Of a DNA stretch of 64,000 nucleotides, positions 34,892 to 43,171 are shown one piece after another (the stretch's first letter is position 1; each line of letters begins with the position of its first letter). Origin of the DNA: Amnibacterium sp. CER49. Lineage in GTDB: Bacteria; Actinomycetota; Actinomycetes; Actinomycetales; Microbacteriaceae. The stretch lies in the NCBI RefSeq assembly GCF_029846255.1, contig NZ_JARVWQ010000001.1, forward strand, positions 1,966,304-2,030,303, given 5' to 3'. The notes under the pieces are model-generated. The model was not told the DNA's origin. It made no database searches and saw only the letters and a list, made by a program, of their open reading frames with translations. The position numbers and the translations under genes are program-made.

Positions 34892-37435
34892 GTGCCCGGT
34901 ACCAACCTCACCCGCGACGAGGCCGAGGAGCGCTCGCGCCTGCTCTCGATCGACGGCTACGACATCGACCTCGACCTCACCCGCGGCGACGCCTTGTTCG
35001 GCTCGACCACGACCGTGCGCTTCCGCGCCGAAGCGGGTGCGTCGACCGTGCTCGACGCGCTGGCCGCGCAGGTGCATGCCGTGCGCCTGAACGGCCGCGA
35101 CCTGGACCCGGCGGAGGTCGCCGACGCCGCCGGCATCCGCCTCGACGGCCTCGAGGCCGAGAACGAGGTGACGGTCGTCGCCGACATGCGCTACACGAAC
35201 ACGGGTGAGGGGCTGCACCGCTTCGTCGACCCCGCGGACGGCGAGACGTACCTCTACACGCAGATGGCCGTGCCGGACGCCCGGCGCATGTTCGCCGTGT
35301 TCGACCAGCCCGACCTCAAGGCGACCTACCGTCTCACCGTCACGGCGCCCGCGGGCTGGACGATCGTCTCGAACCGGCCGACGCCCGAGCCGCGGCCGAC
35401 GGGGGAGGGCGCCGCGACCTGGGCGTTCGAGCCGACCGCGCCGCTGTCGAGCTACCTCGTCGCCCTGATCGCGGGGCCGTACGTGCGGTTCGACGGCGAG
35501 CTCGAGAGCGCCGGGGGCGCGGTGCCGCTCGGGGTGCTCGCGCGGGCGTCGCTCGCGGAGTTCGTCGAGCCCGAGGCGATGTTCGAGGCCGCCCGCCGCG
35601 GCTTCGCCTTCTACGAGAGCGCCTTCGGCATCCCCTACCCGTTCGGGAAGTACGACCAGATCTTCGTGCCCGAGTACAACTGGGGCGCCATGGAGAACGC
35701 CGGGGCGGTGACCTTCAACGAGGCGTACGTCTTCCGCTCGAAGGTGACCGACGCGCAGCGCGAGGCCCGCACCATGGTCGTGCTGCACGAGCTCGCGCAC
35801 ATGTGGTTCGGCGACCTCGTCACCATGCGCTGGTGGGACGACCTGTGGCTGAACGAGTCGTTCGCCACGTTCATGTCGTTCCTCGCCACCGCCGAGGTCA
35901 CGGCCTGGCGGGACGCCTGGGCGACCTTCACGGTCACGGAGAAGAACTGGGCCTACCGGCAGGACCAGCTGCCCTCGACGCACCCGATCGTCGCGGAGAT
36001 CCGCGACCTCGAGGACGTGCAGGTGAACTTCGACGGCATCACCTACGCGAAGGGCGCGAGCGTGCTGAAGCAGCTCGTCGCCTACGTCGGGCGGGACCCG
36101 TTCTTCGCCGGTGTCGCCGCGTACCTGAAGCGGCACGCCTGGGGCAACGCGACGCTCGCCGACCTGCTCGCCGAGCTCGCGAGCTCCAGCGGGCGCGATC
36201 TCGACACCTGGAGCCGGGTCTGGCTGCAGACCGCCGGGGTGAACACGCTGCGGCCCGAGCTCGAGGTCGGCGACGACGGCCGCATCTCCCGGTTCGCGGT
36301 GCGGCAGGAGGCCTCGGCGGCGCAGCCGACGCTGCGGCCCCACCGCGTGGGCGTCGGGCTGTACGACGAGCGCGACGGCCGGCTCGTCCGCACCGATCGG
36401 ATCGAGCTCGACGTGGACGGGGAGCGCACCGAGGTGCCGCAGCTCGCCGGCCGCGAGCGCCCGGCGCTGCTGCTGCTGAACGACGACGACCTCGCCTACG
36501 CGAAGCTCCGGCTCGACCCCGCGTCGCTCGAGGCGGCCACGGCCGGCCTCTCGCGCATCGACTCGGCGCTCGCCCGCGCGCTCGTCTGGGGCGCGGTGTG
36601 GGACGCCACCCGCGACGCCGAGCTGCCCGCGCGCGACTTCGTCGCGCTCGTGCTCGACCACGCCGGCGTCGAGACGTCGTCGCCGGTGCTCGAGTCGCTG
36701 CTCGGGCAGGTCGTGACGGCCGCCGAGGACTTCGTCGCCCCCGAGCACCGGACCGCGACCCTCGAGGCGCTCGCGGACGGCCTGCTGCGGCTCGCCCGCG
36801 CCGCCGAGCCGGCATCCGACGCGCAGCTGCAGCTCGTCGGCGCGTTCGCGCGCACCGCCCGCAGCGCCGCGCAGCTCGATGTGCTCGCCGGGCTGCTCGA
36901 CGGCACCGCGATCCTGCCGGGGCTCGACGTCGACACCGACCTGCGCTGGCGGCTCCTCACCGGCCTCGCTGCCGGCGGCCGGGCGGACGACGCGGCGGTC
37001 GACGCCGAGCTCGCGCGGGACGCGACCGCGAAGGGGCGGGAGTCCGCGCTCGCGGCGCGCGCGGCGCGGCCCACCGCGGACGCGAAGGCCGCGGCCTGGG
37101 CGTCGGTCGTCGACTCCGACGCCCTGCCGAACAGCCAGGTGCGCGCCGTGACGACGGGCCTCGGCCGCGGCAGCGATCCCGGACTGCTCGAGCCGTACGT
37201 CGAGCGCTACTTCAGCGCGGTCGACGGGCTGTGGGAGACGCGCAGCTTCGCGATCGCCGAGGCGCTCGCCGAGGGGCTCTACCCGGGCGCGGCCGCGTCG
37301 CCGCGGCTCGTCGAGGCGACCCGGAGCTGGCTCGACGCGCACCCCGACGCGACCCCGCTCCGCCGCATCGTGGTGGAGCACCTCGCCGACGTCGAGCGGG
37401 TGCTCGCGGCGCAGGCGCGCGACGCCGGCCGGTAG
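34892..37435 (+). CDS. pepN: aminopeptidase N (M1 metallopeptidase)
   Basis: 847 residues, the actinobacterial M1 length. WGAMENAG (exopeptidase motif, near 262-269) and the zinc site HELAHMWFG (about 297-305) with the downstream Glu in NESFATF are intact. The C-terminal ERAP1-like helical domain follows. It removes N-terminal residues from peptides in the cytoplasm. The start is GTG 34892 without a ribosome site. Confidence 0.96.
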   Translation: MPGTNLTRDEAEERSRLLSIDGYDIDLDLTRGDALFGSTTTVRFRAEAGASTVLDALAAQVHAVRLNGRDLDPAEVADAAGIRLDGLEAENEVTVVADMRYTNTGEGLHRFVDPADGETYLYTQMAVPDARRMFAVFDQPDLKATYRLTVTAPAGWTIVSNRPTPEPRPTGEGAATWAFEPTAPLSSYLVALIAGPYVRFDGELESAGGAVPLGVLARASLAEFVEPEAMFEAARRGFAFYESAFGIPYPFGKYDQIFVPEYNWGAMENAGAVTFNEAYVFRSKVTDAQREARTMVVLHELAHMWFGDLVTMRWWDDLWLNESFATFMSFLATAEVTAWRDAWATFTVTEKNWAYRQDQLPSTHPIVAEIRDLEDVQVNFDGITYAKGASVLKQLVAYVGRDPFFAGVAAYLKRHAWGNATLADLLAELASSSGRDLDTWSRVWLQTAGVNTLRPELEVGDDGRISRFAVRQEASAAQPTLRPHRVGVGLYDERDGRLVRTDRIELDVDGERTEVPQLAGRERPALLLLNDDDLAYAKLRLDPASLEAATAGLSRIDSALARALVWGAVWDATRDAELPARDFVALVLDHAGVETSSPVLESLLGQVVTAAEDFVAPEHRTATLEALADGLLRLARAAEPASDAQLQLVGAFARTARSAAQLDVLAGLLDGTAILPGLDVDTDLRWRLLTGLAAGGRADDAAVDAELARDATAKGRESALAARAARPTADAKAAAWASVVDSDALPNSQVRAVTTGLGRGSDPGLLEPYVERYFSAVDGLWETRSFAIAEALAEGLYPGAAASPRLVEATRSWLDAHPDATPLRRIVVEHLADVERVLAAQARDAGR

Positions 37436-37483
37436 GCGGGCACCGCGAGGATCCGCCCGCGCACCGGTGACGGTGCGGCGACG

Positions 37484-37489
37484 TAGCCT
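37484..37489 (+). promoter_or_regulatory. -10-like box, leaderless start of zinc-ribbon nuclease gene
   Basis: TAGCCT, six bases before GTG 37496. Confidence 0.5.
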
Positions 37490-37495
37490 GCCGCG

Positions 37496-38377
37496 GTGCC
37501 CGAGCCGATCGACGCCTGGTGGGAGCGCCGCCGCGCCTCCACCGGGCGCGACGTGCCCTACGCGGTCGGCGCATACCGCGAGCAGTGGGCGCGCTACCCG
37601 GCGCTCGTGAAGCAGTACCACCCCGAGCTGAACCGCGGGATCGTGCTCAGCCAGGTGCCTCTCGCCGCCGACGTCTGGCTGCAGTGGGAGTGCGAGGCCG
37701 GCCACCACTTCGTCGCGACGCCCGAGGAGCAGCGCATGCGGCCGGGCCGCGAGCGGCGTCGCTCCTCCTGGTGCCCGACCTGCTCCGACCAGGCGAACGG
37801 GAGGCGACCGCGGGCGCTGCCCATGGTGCCGACGCCGCTCGCCGAGGGACCGGTCGTCCGCGAGGCGGTCCGGGTCCAGCCCCCGCCGCGGAAGCCCAGG
37901 AAGCCGCGCGACCTCTGCCCGAGGACGCCCGACCTGCCGGTCGGCGAGCCGTTCGTCAGCACCTGTGCGCCCGCGCCCGCCTCCGCCGCCGAGGCCGACC
38001 TGCGCGCCGGGCTCGTCGAGCGGCTCGAGTTCGAGCAGGGCTTCACGGCGGTGCGCCTGCGGCAGCCGTTCTTCGATCACCTCGAGGCGTGGCCCGACAT
38101 CCTGCTGCCCGAGCTGCGGGTCGCGATCGAGTACGACACCACAGGGCGACACGGCCTCGAGCACACGGGCCGCCGGGAGCAGGTCGACGCGCGCAAGGAC
38201 CGGCTGCTGCGGCAGGCGGGCTGGGAGGTCGTGCGCATCCGCACGGGCCACCTGCCGGCGATCGGCCCGCACGACGTCGAGGCTGCCGGCGTCTCAGCGC
38301 GGCTGACCGGGCGCATCCTCGACGAGCTGCGCGCCATCCGCGGCGGGCTGCTCGTCGACGCGTACCTGCGGCCCTAG
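37496..38377 (+). CDS. zinc-ribbon protein with PD-(D/E)xK nuclease-like domain
   Basis: 293 residues. The N-terminal part resembles DUF4379-type treble-clef zinc ribbons (LVKQYHPELN, WECEAGHHF, WCPTCSDQ). After a Pro/Arg-rich linker comes a Vsr-like nuclease fold: WPDILLPELRVAIEYD (Asp and the ExD pair, about 201-216), HTGRREQVDARKDRLLRQAGWEVVRIRTG. Its fold order matches homing- or repair-type endonucleases. The partner DNA is unknown. Stand-alone gene between pepN and a convergent DUF503 gene. Confidence 0.75.
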   Translation: MPEPIDAWWERRRASTGRDVPYAVGAYREQWARYPALVKQYHPELNRGIVLSQVPLAADVWLQWECEAGHHFVATPEEQRMRPGRERRRSSWCPTCSDQANGRRPRALPMVPTPLAEGPVVREAVRVQPPPRKPRKPRDLCPRTPDLPVGEPFVSTCAPAPASAAEADLRAGLVERLEFEQGFTAVRLRQPFFDHLEAWPDILLPELRVAIEYDTTGRHGLEHTGRREQVDARKDRLLRQAGWEVVRIRTGHLPAIGPHDVEAAGVSARLTGRILDELRAIRGGLLVDAYLRP

Positions 38378-38388
38378 CGCGCCCGCGC

Positions 38389-38682
38389 TCAGTCGTCGCT
38401 CGAGGCGAGTCCGCGGCGCGCCGACAGCAGGTCGACCTCGGGCCGCGCGGCGACGAACCGCTCCACCTCGTCGAGGACCTGCTGCACGCGCCCACCGTCG
38501 CCGGAGACGACGGACGCGCCGATCCGGGCCCTGCGGTGGAGATCCTGGTCGCCGACCTCGGCGACCGACAGCGGGAAGCGACGGTCGAGCTCCGCGACGA
38601 GCGGGCGCACCACGGAGCGCTTGCCCTTCAGGGAGTGCACGTCGCCGAGCAGCAGGTCGAACTCGATCCAGCCGATCCACAC
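38389..38682 (-). CDS. DUF503 family protein (YlxP-like)
   Basis: 97 residues: GWIEFDLLLGDVHSLKGKRSVVRPLVAELDRRFPLSVAEVG is the DUF503 N-terminus, known in Bacillus as YlxP beside infB and rbfA, with a link to ribosome maturation or metal binding. Here it is away from those genes, as in many actinobacteria. The start GTG 38682 has CAGCCT seven bases before it. Its neighbours on the same strand are the RraB-like and DUF4240 genes. Confidence 0.85.
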   Translation of the reverse strand: MWIGWIEFDLLLGDVHSLKGKRSVVRPLVAELDRRFPLSVAEVGDQDLHRRARIGASVVSGDGGRVQQVLDEVERFVAARPEVDLLSARRGLASSDD

Positions 38683-38695
38683 GCGCCCCAGGCTG

Positions 38696-39094
38696 TCAGA
38701 CGACCGCGGCGCTCCAGCCGTCGAGGCGGCACTCGCCGTGCTCCCACCCGATCGCGACCATGCGCCGCACCCACTCGACGAGGCCGTCCTCGTCGGCGGT
38801 CACGTCGGGGGTGGTGCCGGTGACGGCCCACTCGTCGAGCTCGCCGCCCGGCTCGCCGACCTCGACGTCGTAGTCGGCGTTCTCCAGGTACTCCGCGAGC
38901 TCCCGCGCGGCGGCCTCGTTCGGCGCGGAGAAGGCGAACTCGAGCTCGAGCTCGGTCTCGGCGTCGATGCCGCTCGACTCGAGCGACGACCAGCTGTCGC
39001 TGTTCATCTCGTCGAGCTCGGCGACGTTCTCCTCGACCACCGCGGCGGGGACGTCGGCGGCGACGGGCGGCAGCGTGCTCTGGATGGCGGTCAC
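38696..39094 (-). CDS. RraB-like protein (RNase E inhibitor family fold)
   Basis: 132 residues, strongly acidic (DEMNSDSWSSLESSGIDAETELELEFAFSAPNEAAARELAEYLENADYDVEV), fitting the RraB/DUF1260 fold across its length. In E. coli RraB binds RNase E and modulates decay of selected RNAs; that function is only inferred here. GTG 39094 is supported by CAGGAT six bases before it. Confidence 0.78.
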   Translation of the reverse strand: MTAIQSTLPPVAADVPAAVVEENVAELDEMNSDSWSSLESSGIDAETELELEFAFSAPNEAAARELAEYLENADYDVEVGEPGGELDEWAVTGTTPDVTADEDGLVEWVRRMVAIGWEHGECRLDGWSAAVV

Positions 39095-39100
39095 GATCCC

Positions 39101-39106
39101 ATCCTG
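39101..39106 (-). promoter_or_regulatory. -10-like box, leaderless start of RraB-like gene
   Basis: CAGGAT, six bases before GTG 39094. Confidence 0.5.
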
Positions 39107-39116
39107 GCGGACGGGG

Positions 39117-39623
39117 TCACAGACCCGAGCCGGTGACCGCTGCCGTGATCCGCGGGTAGCGCTCCTCGACGGAGTCGGGGTCGATGCGCTCGCCCTCGGG
39201 CTCGTCGTCGGGGCGCGGGCCGTCCTCGGTGCGCGGGTCGGGCAGGCCGCGCTCGTCGAGCTCCTCGAGCGCCGCGTACTCGAGCGGCTCGTTCTCCATC
39301 CGGGTGTCGAGGTACGCGACGAGGCCGTCGGGGTCGTCGAGCGCGGTGTCGACGGCGTCGGCGCCCTTGCCGATCAGCCAGCAGCGGAACCAGTGGAACG
39401 CGTCGTCGCTCATCCCGCCGCTCGCCGCGGCGCCGGCGCCCCGCACCGACCAGCGGTTCAGCCGCACGAGCTCCTCCTCGAACGTGCGCACGAAGTCGGC
39501 GACCTCGTCGTCGGACAGGTTCGAGAGCGCGGTGCGCAGCGACTCGCCGTCGGCGCTCGGCGACTCGGGGACGATGCCCTCGCGCGCCGTCTCGACGATC
39601 TCGTAGAAGCGACCGCGGTCCAT
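39117..39623 (-). CDS. DUF4240 domain protein
   Basis: 168 residues with the DUF4240 pattern: MDRGRFYEIVETAREG at the N-terminus, then FVRTFEEELVRLNRW and DDAFHWFRCWLIGKG. A charged C-terminal third follows. The family function is unknown; several members are linked to toxin immunity or stress genes elsewhere, but nothing here indicates that. Confidence 0.85.
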   Translation of the reverse strand: MDRGRFYEIVETAREGIVPESPSADGESLRTALSNLSDDEVADFVRTFEEELVRLNRWSVRGAGAAASGGMSDDAFHWFRCWLIGKGADAVDTALDDPDGLVAYLDTRMENEPLEYAALEELDERGLPDPRTEDGPRPDDEPEGERIDPDSVEERYPRITAAVTGSGL

Positions 39624-39629
39624 CGCCGC

Positions 39630-39635
39630 AGCCTA
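39630..39635 (-). promoter_or_regulatory. -10-like box, leaderless start of DUF4240 gene
   Basis: TAGGCT, six bases before ATG 39623. It overlaps the stop codon of the ridA gene. Confidence 0.5.
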
Positions 39636-40040
39636 GGACGTGGCCGTCACCGCGAGCCCGTCGATCTCGACGAGCATCGCGGGGTGCGGCAGGTCGACGA
39701 ACACGGTCGTGCGCGCGGGCAGCACGCCGCTCGTGCTGTGCTCCCGCACGAAGGCGCCGTACGCCTCGTTCATCGGCGCGAAGTGGTCGCGCGTCGTCAG
39801 GTAGACGCGGAGCATGACGAGGTCGTCGAACGTCGCGCCCCCCGCCTCGAGCACGGCCTGCACGTTCTGCAGCACCCGGGTGGTCTGCCCGGCCACATCG
39901 CCGGGGAACAGGTACTCGCCGGAGTCCGGATCGGTCGGGCCCTGGCCCGACACCTGCAGCAGCGGCCCCTTCCGCACGCCCGCGCTGAACGGGAGGGCCG
40001 ATCCGGTGCCGGGCGGGACGATCCGCTGCTTCTCAGTCAT
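39633..40040 (-). CDS. ridA: RidA-family imine/enamine deaminase
   Basis: 135 residues with the RidA (YjgF/YER057c/UK114) fold: LPFSAGVRKGPLLQVSGQGP near the N-terminus, TRVLQNVQAVLEAGGATFDDLVMLRVYLT, and the active-site region LPARTTVFVDLPHPAMLVEIDGLAV with its conserved Arg. It hydrolyses 2-aminoacrylate and related imines made by PLP enzymes. ATG 40040 is chosen over one three codons upstream, since TAACGT lies seven bases before it. Divergent from a PLP amino-acid deaminase. Confidence 0.9.
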   Translation of the reverse strand: MTEKQRIVPPGTGSALPFSAGVRKGPLLQVSGQGPTDPDSGEYLFPGDVAGQTTRVLQNVQAVLEAGGATFDDLVMLRVYLTTRDHFAPMNEAYGAFVREHSTSGVLPARTTVFVDLPHPAMLVEIDGLAVTATS

Positions 40041-40047
40041 GGCTCGC

Positions 40048-40066
40048 ACGTTACCGGCGGCAGGAT
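40048..40066. promoter_or_regulatory. back-to-back -10-like boxes of ridA and the PLP deaminase
   Basis: TAACGT (minus strand, 40048-40053) lies seven bases before the ridA ATG, and CAGGAT (plus strand, 40061-40066) lies six bases before the deaminase ATG. The two promoters overlap within a 32-base gap between the starts. Confidence 0.5.
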
Positions 40067-40072
40067 GGCCGG

Positions 40073-41320
40073 ATGCCGCTTCCCGACCCCGCCGACCTCG
40101 TCCTCGGCCCGCAGCACAAGTCGCTGCCGCCGTCCGCGTGGGGGAGCACCGTCGCCGCGTTCCTCGCGACCGGGCCGCATCTGTCCGACCTGCAGACCCC
40201 GCTGCTCACGGTCGACGACAAAGCGGTCCGGCACAACACCGCGGCGATGGCCGCCTGGACGGCGGAGCGCGGCCTGCTGCTCGCTCCGCACGGCAAGACG
40301 ACGATGGCGCCCGCGCTGTGGCGGCGCTTCCTCGACGCGGGCGCCTGGGGCGTCACGCTCGCCACGGCCTGGCAGGCGCAGGTCGCCGTCGAGGCCGGGG
40401 TGCGGCGCATCCTGATCGCGAACGAGGTGACCGACCCGGTCGGCATCCGCTGGTTGCGGGCCGCGCTCGATGCGCACCCCGACCTCGAGATCGCCTGCTG
40501 GGTGGACAGCCGGGAGGGCGTCGCGCTGCTCGCCGCCGGGCTGGGGCCCGGTCGCCCGCTGCCCGTGCTCGTCGAGCTCGGCGTGCCGGGCGGCCGCGCC
40601 GGTGCCCGCGGCCTCGACGCGGCGCTCGACGTCGCCGACGCGGTCGCCGCCGCGCCCGCCCTGCGGCTCGCGGGCGCAGCCGGGTACGAGGGACCCGCGG
40701 GCTCCGACCGCGGGAGCGCTTCGGTCGACGCTGTCCGCGCGTTCCTCGCCGACCTCGTCGCGCTGCACTCCCGGCTGCGCGAGCGCATCGACGGCGTGCC
40801 GCTGCTCACCGCGGGCGGCAGCACCTACCCCGATCTCGTCGCCGACGCGCTCGCGCCGGAGGCCGGTGCGGCCCGCGCGATCCTCCGCTCCGGGGCCTAC
40901 CAGGTGCACGACGACGGCCACTACGCCGCGCTCTCGCCGTTCGGCGCGGCCGGCACGGGCATGCGGCTCGAGGCCGGCATCCACGCCTGGGCCCGGGTGC
41001 TGTCGCGGCCCGAGCCGGGGCTCGCGATCCTCGACGCGGGCCGCCGCGACGTGCCGTTCGACCTCGGCCTGCCGGTGCCGCAGGCGGTGCTCGGTGCGCC
41101 GGACGAGGCGGTCGCGGGCGCCGCGGTCGTCGCGCTGAACGACCAGCACGCCTTCCTCCGGCTCGAGCCCGGCCGGGCCGCCCTGCCCGTCGGCGCCGTC
41201 GTGCGGTTCGGGCTCTCGCACCCGTGCACCGCCTTCGACAAGTGGCGCCTCGTGCCGGTGCTCGAGTCCACCGCCCTGCCCGACCCCCGCGTGGTCGACC
41301 TGGTGCAGACGCACTTCTAG
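40073..41320 (+). CDS. PLP-dependent amino-acid deaminase/aldolase (D-serine deaminase-like fold III)
   Basis: 415 residues, alanine-racemase-type barrel. The PLP-binding Lys is in LLAPHGKTTM near residue 74-83, and the C-terminal zinc pair of the DSD1 family is present as LSHPCTAFDKW (His and Cys). Members include D-threonine aldolase and D-serine dehydratase. The D-specific substrate is likely but not proven. Divergent ridA strengthens the case for an enamine-forming reaction. nagB follows after 24 bases. Confidence 0.85.
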   Translation: MPLPDPADLVLGPQHKSLPPSAWGSTVAAFLATGPHLSDLQTPLLTVDDKAVRHNTAAMAAWTAERGLLLAPHGKTTMAPALWRRFLDAGAWGVTLATAWQAQVAVEAGVRRILIANEVTDPVGIRWLRAALDAHPDLEIACWVDSREGVALLAAGLGPGRPLPVLVELGVPGGRAGARGLDAALDVADAVAAAPALRLAGAAGYEGPAGSDRGSASVDAVRAFLADLVALHSRLRERIDGVPLLTAGGSTYPDLVADALAPEAGAARAILRSGAYQVHDDGHYAALSPFGAAGTGMRLEAGIHAWARVLSRPEPGLAILDAGRRDVPFDLGLPVPQAVLGAPDEAVAGAAVVALNDQHAFLRLEPGRAALPVGAVVRFGLSHPCTAFDKWRLVPVLESTALPDPRVVDLVQTHF

Positions 41321-41332
41321 CCGGGAGCCCAA

Positions 41333-41338
41333 TAGGTT
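41333..41338 (+). promoter_or_regulatory. -10-like box, leaderless start of nagB
   Basis: TAGGTT, six bases before GTG 41345, in the short gap after the PLP deaminase gene. Confidence 0.5.
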
Positions 41339-41344
41339 CCTCTC

Positions 41345-42142
41345 GTGGAGATCGTCGTCCTGCCCGACCCGGATTCCGTCGCCCGCCTGTCGGCGGCGCT
41401 CGTCGCCGACGCCGTGCGGGGCAAGGCCGAGCCCGTGCTCGGGCTCGCCACCGGCTCCTCGCCGCTCGGCACCTACCGCGAGCTGCGGCGGCTCGTCGAG
41501 TCGGGCGCGCTCGACCTCTCCCGCGCCTCGGGGTTCGCCCTCGACGAGTACGTCGGCATCCCCGAGGACCACCCGCAGAGCTACGCGGCCGTGATCCGCA
41601 GCGAGGTCGTCGAGCCGCTCGGCATGGACCCCGCGCGGGTGCGCGTGCCCGACGGCCGCGCCGACGACCTCGAGCGGGCCTGCCGCGAGTACGAGGAGGC
41701 GATCGCCGCGGCCGGCGGCGTCGACGTGCAGATCCTCGGTGTCGGCGCGAACGGCCACATCGGCTTCAACGAGCCGACGTCGTCGTTCGGCTCGCGCACC
41801 CGGATCAAGACGCTCGCCGAGCGCACGCGGGCCGACAACGCCCGGTTCTTCGACTCTCCCGACGAGGTGCCCACGCACTGCCTCACGCAGGGGCTCGCGA
41901 CGATCCTCGCCGCGCGCCGCGTCGTGCTCGTCGCGCAGGGCGCCGCGAAGGCGACCGCGATCGGGCAGATCGTCGAGGGACCCGTCTCGGCCCGCTGGCC
42001 GGGGTCGATCCTGCAGCACCACCCGGCGGCGACGGTCGTCGTCGACGAGGCCGCCGCCGCCGAGCTGGAGCTCGCCGACTACTACCGGTTCGTGTGGGAG
42101 CACAAGCCGTCGTGGCAGCGGGTCGAGCCGCTGCCGGCCTGA
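41345..42142 (+). CDS. nagB: glucosamine-6-phosphate deaminase
   Basis: 265 residues, the normal NagB length. Signatures: GLATGSSPLGTY (phosphate loop), FALDEYVG (catalytic Asp) and GVGANGHIGFNEP (His of the active site), plus ARFF near the allosteric lid. It converts glucosamine-6-phosphate to fructose-6-phosphate and ammonia. The start is GTG 41345. It is convergent with the kinase gene, three bases apart, forming an amino-sugar group. Confidence 0.95.
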   Translation: MEIVVLPDPDSVARLSAALVADAVRGKAEPVLGLATGSSPLGTYRELRRLVESGALDLSRASGFALDEYVGIPEDHPQSYAAVIRSEVVEPLGMDPARVRVPDGRADDLERACREYEEAIAAAGGVDVQILGVGANGHIGFNEPTSSFGSRTRIKTLAERTRADNARFFDSPDEVPTHCLTQGLATILAARRVVLVAQGAAKATAIGQIVEGPVSARWPGSILQHHPAATVVVDEAAAAELELADYYRFVWEHKPSWQRVEPLPA

Positions 42143-42145
42143 GCG

Positions 42146-43171
42146 CTAGCGCGCCAGCGGGGCGCTGTCCGCGTAGTCGGTGATCCCCGCCGCGAACCGT
42201 TCGAGGACCGCCCGCCGTGCGGTGTCGAGCACCGCCTGCTCGGCGTCCGCCGCCTCGAGGACGAGGAGCACGGCGCCGAGGATCGGCGGCACGTGGACGA
42301 GGTCGACGGTGGCCCTCGGGGCGACCGCGAGCAGACCCTCCCGCACCGGGTCGAGCAGCAGCGGGTCGGCGGCCGCGAGCACGCCGCCGCCGAGCACCAC
42401 CTGCGGTGCCAGCTGCTCGAGACCGAGGCGCCGCATCGCCGCTGCGGCCATGACGACGATCTCCTCGGCCTGGCGCCGCACCTCGCCGAGCGCCGGCGCG
42501 TCGCCGCGGTGCGCGGCCTCGAAGAGCACGGGCGTGAGGTGCACGAGCGACCGCTCGGGGATCCGGCCGAAGTGGAGCCCCTCGATGACCGCGGCGATGT
42601 CGGGCAGGCCGAACGCCTCGGCGACGAGCTCCTCGAGCAGCGACTTCGGCCCCCGGCCGTCCGCGGACCGCGCCGCGTGCCAGAGCGCCTGCGGGCCGAG
42701 GTCGCCGCCGCCGCCCCAGTCGCCCGAGATGGTGCCGAGCGACGGGTAGCGCACGGTCGCGCCGTCGGAGCGCCGGGCGATCGCGTTGATGCCCGTGCCG
42801 CAGACGAGGGCGACCGCGTCGGGGTTCGCCGCCCCCGAGCGCAGCAGCGCGAACAGGTCGTTCTCGACCTCGACCGGTGCGTCGCCGAACGCCGGGCACG
42901 CGGCGATGCCCGCGCGAGCGGCCGCGTACTCGGCGGGCAGGTCGAGCCCCGCGAGGTACACGCCCGCACGGGCGAGGGGCGCGTCGCCCGCCGCGGCGAG
43001 CACCTCGCCGACGAGCCGATCGAGGATCGCGAGCGCCGGCTCGAGCCCGATCACCTGCGGCTGCGAGCCGGGGCCGCGGACGTGGGCGCGCAGGCTCCCG
43101 TCGAGGCCGACCGCGACGACGTCCGTCTTCGAGCCGCCGCCGTCGACGGCGACGATCACGGGTGCGCTCAT
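42146..43171 (-). CDS. N-acetylglucosamine kinase-like (BadF/BadG/BcrA/BcrD ATPase family)
   Basis: 341 residues of the ASKHA fold. Phosphate 1 is VAVDGGGSKTDVVAV, phosphate 2 is VCGTGINAIAR, the gate SGDWGGGGDLG is typical of GlcNAc/hexosamine kinases, and an adenosine motif LGGGVLAA follows. ATG 43171 overlaps the stop of the GH4 gene (ATGA), so translation is coupled. Together with nagB this suggests salvage of N-acetylglucosamine, though nagA is not in the window. Confidence 0.88.
   Translation of the reverse strand: MSAPVIVAVDGGGSKTDVVAVGLDGSLRAHVRGPGSQPQVIGLEPALAILDRLVGEVLAAAGDAPLARAGVYLAGLDLPAEYAAARAGIAACPAFGDAPVEVENDLFALLRSGAANPDAVALVCGTGINAIARRSDGATVRYPSLGTISGDWGGGGDLGPQALWHAARSADGRGPKSLLEELVAEAFGLPDIAAVIEGLHFGRIPERSLVHLTPVLFEAAHRGDAPALGEVRRQAEEIVVMAAAAMRRLGLEQLAPQVVLGGGVLAAADPLLLDPVREGLLAVAPRATVDLVHVPPILGAVLLVLEAADAEQAVLDTARRAVLERFAAGITDYADSAPLAR

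Noticed and set aside
38376..38389. AGCGCG/CGCGCT hairpin after the zinc-ribbon nuclease gene
   Set aside because: Six pairs with a two-base loop; expected by chance at this GC content.
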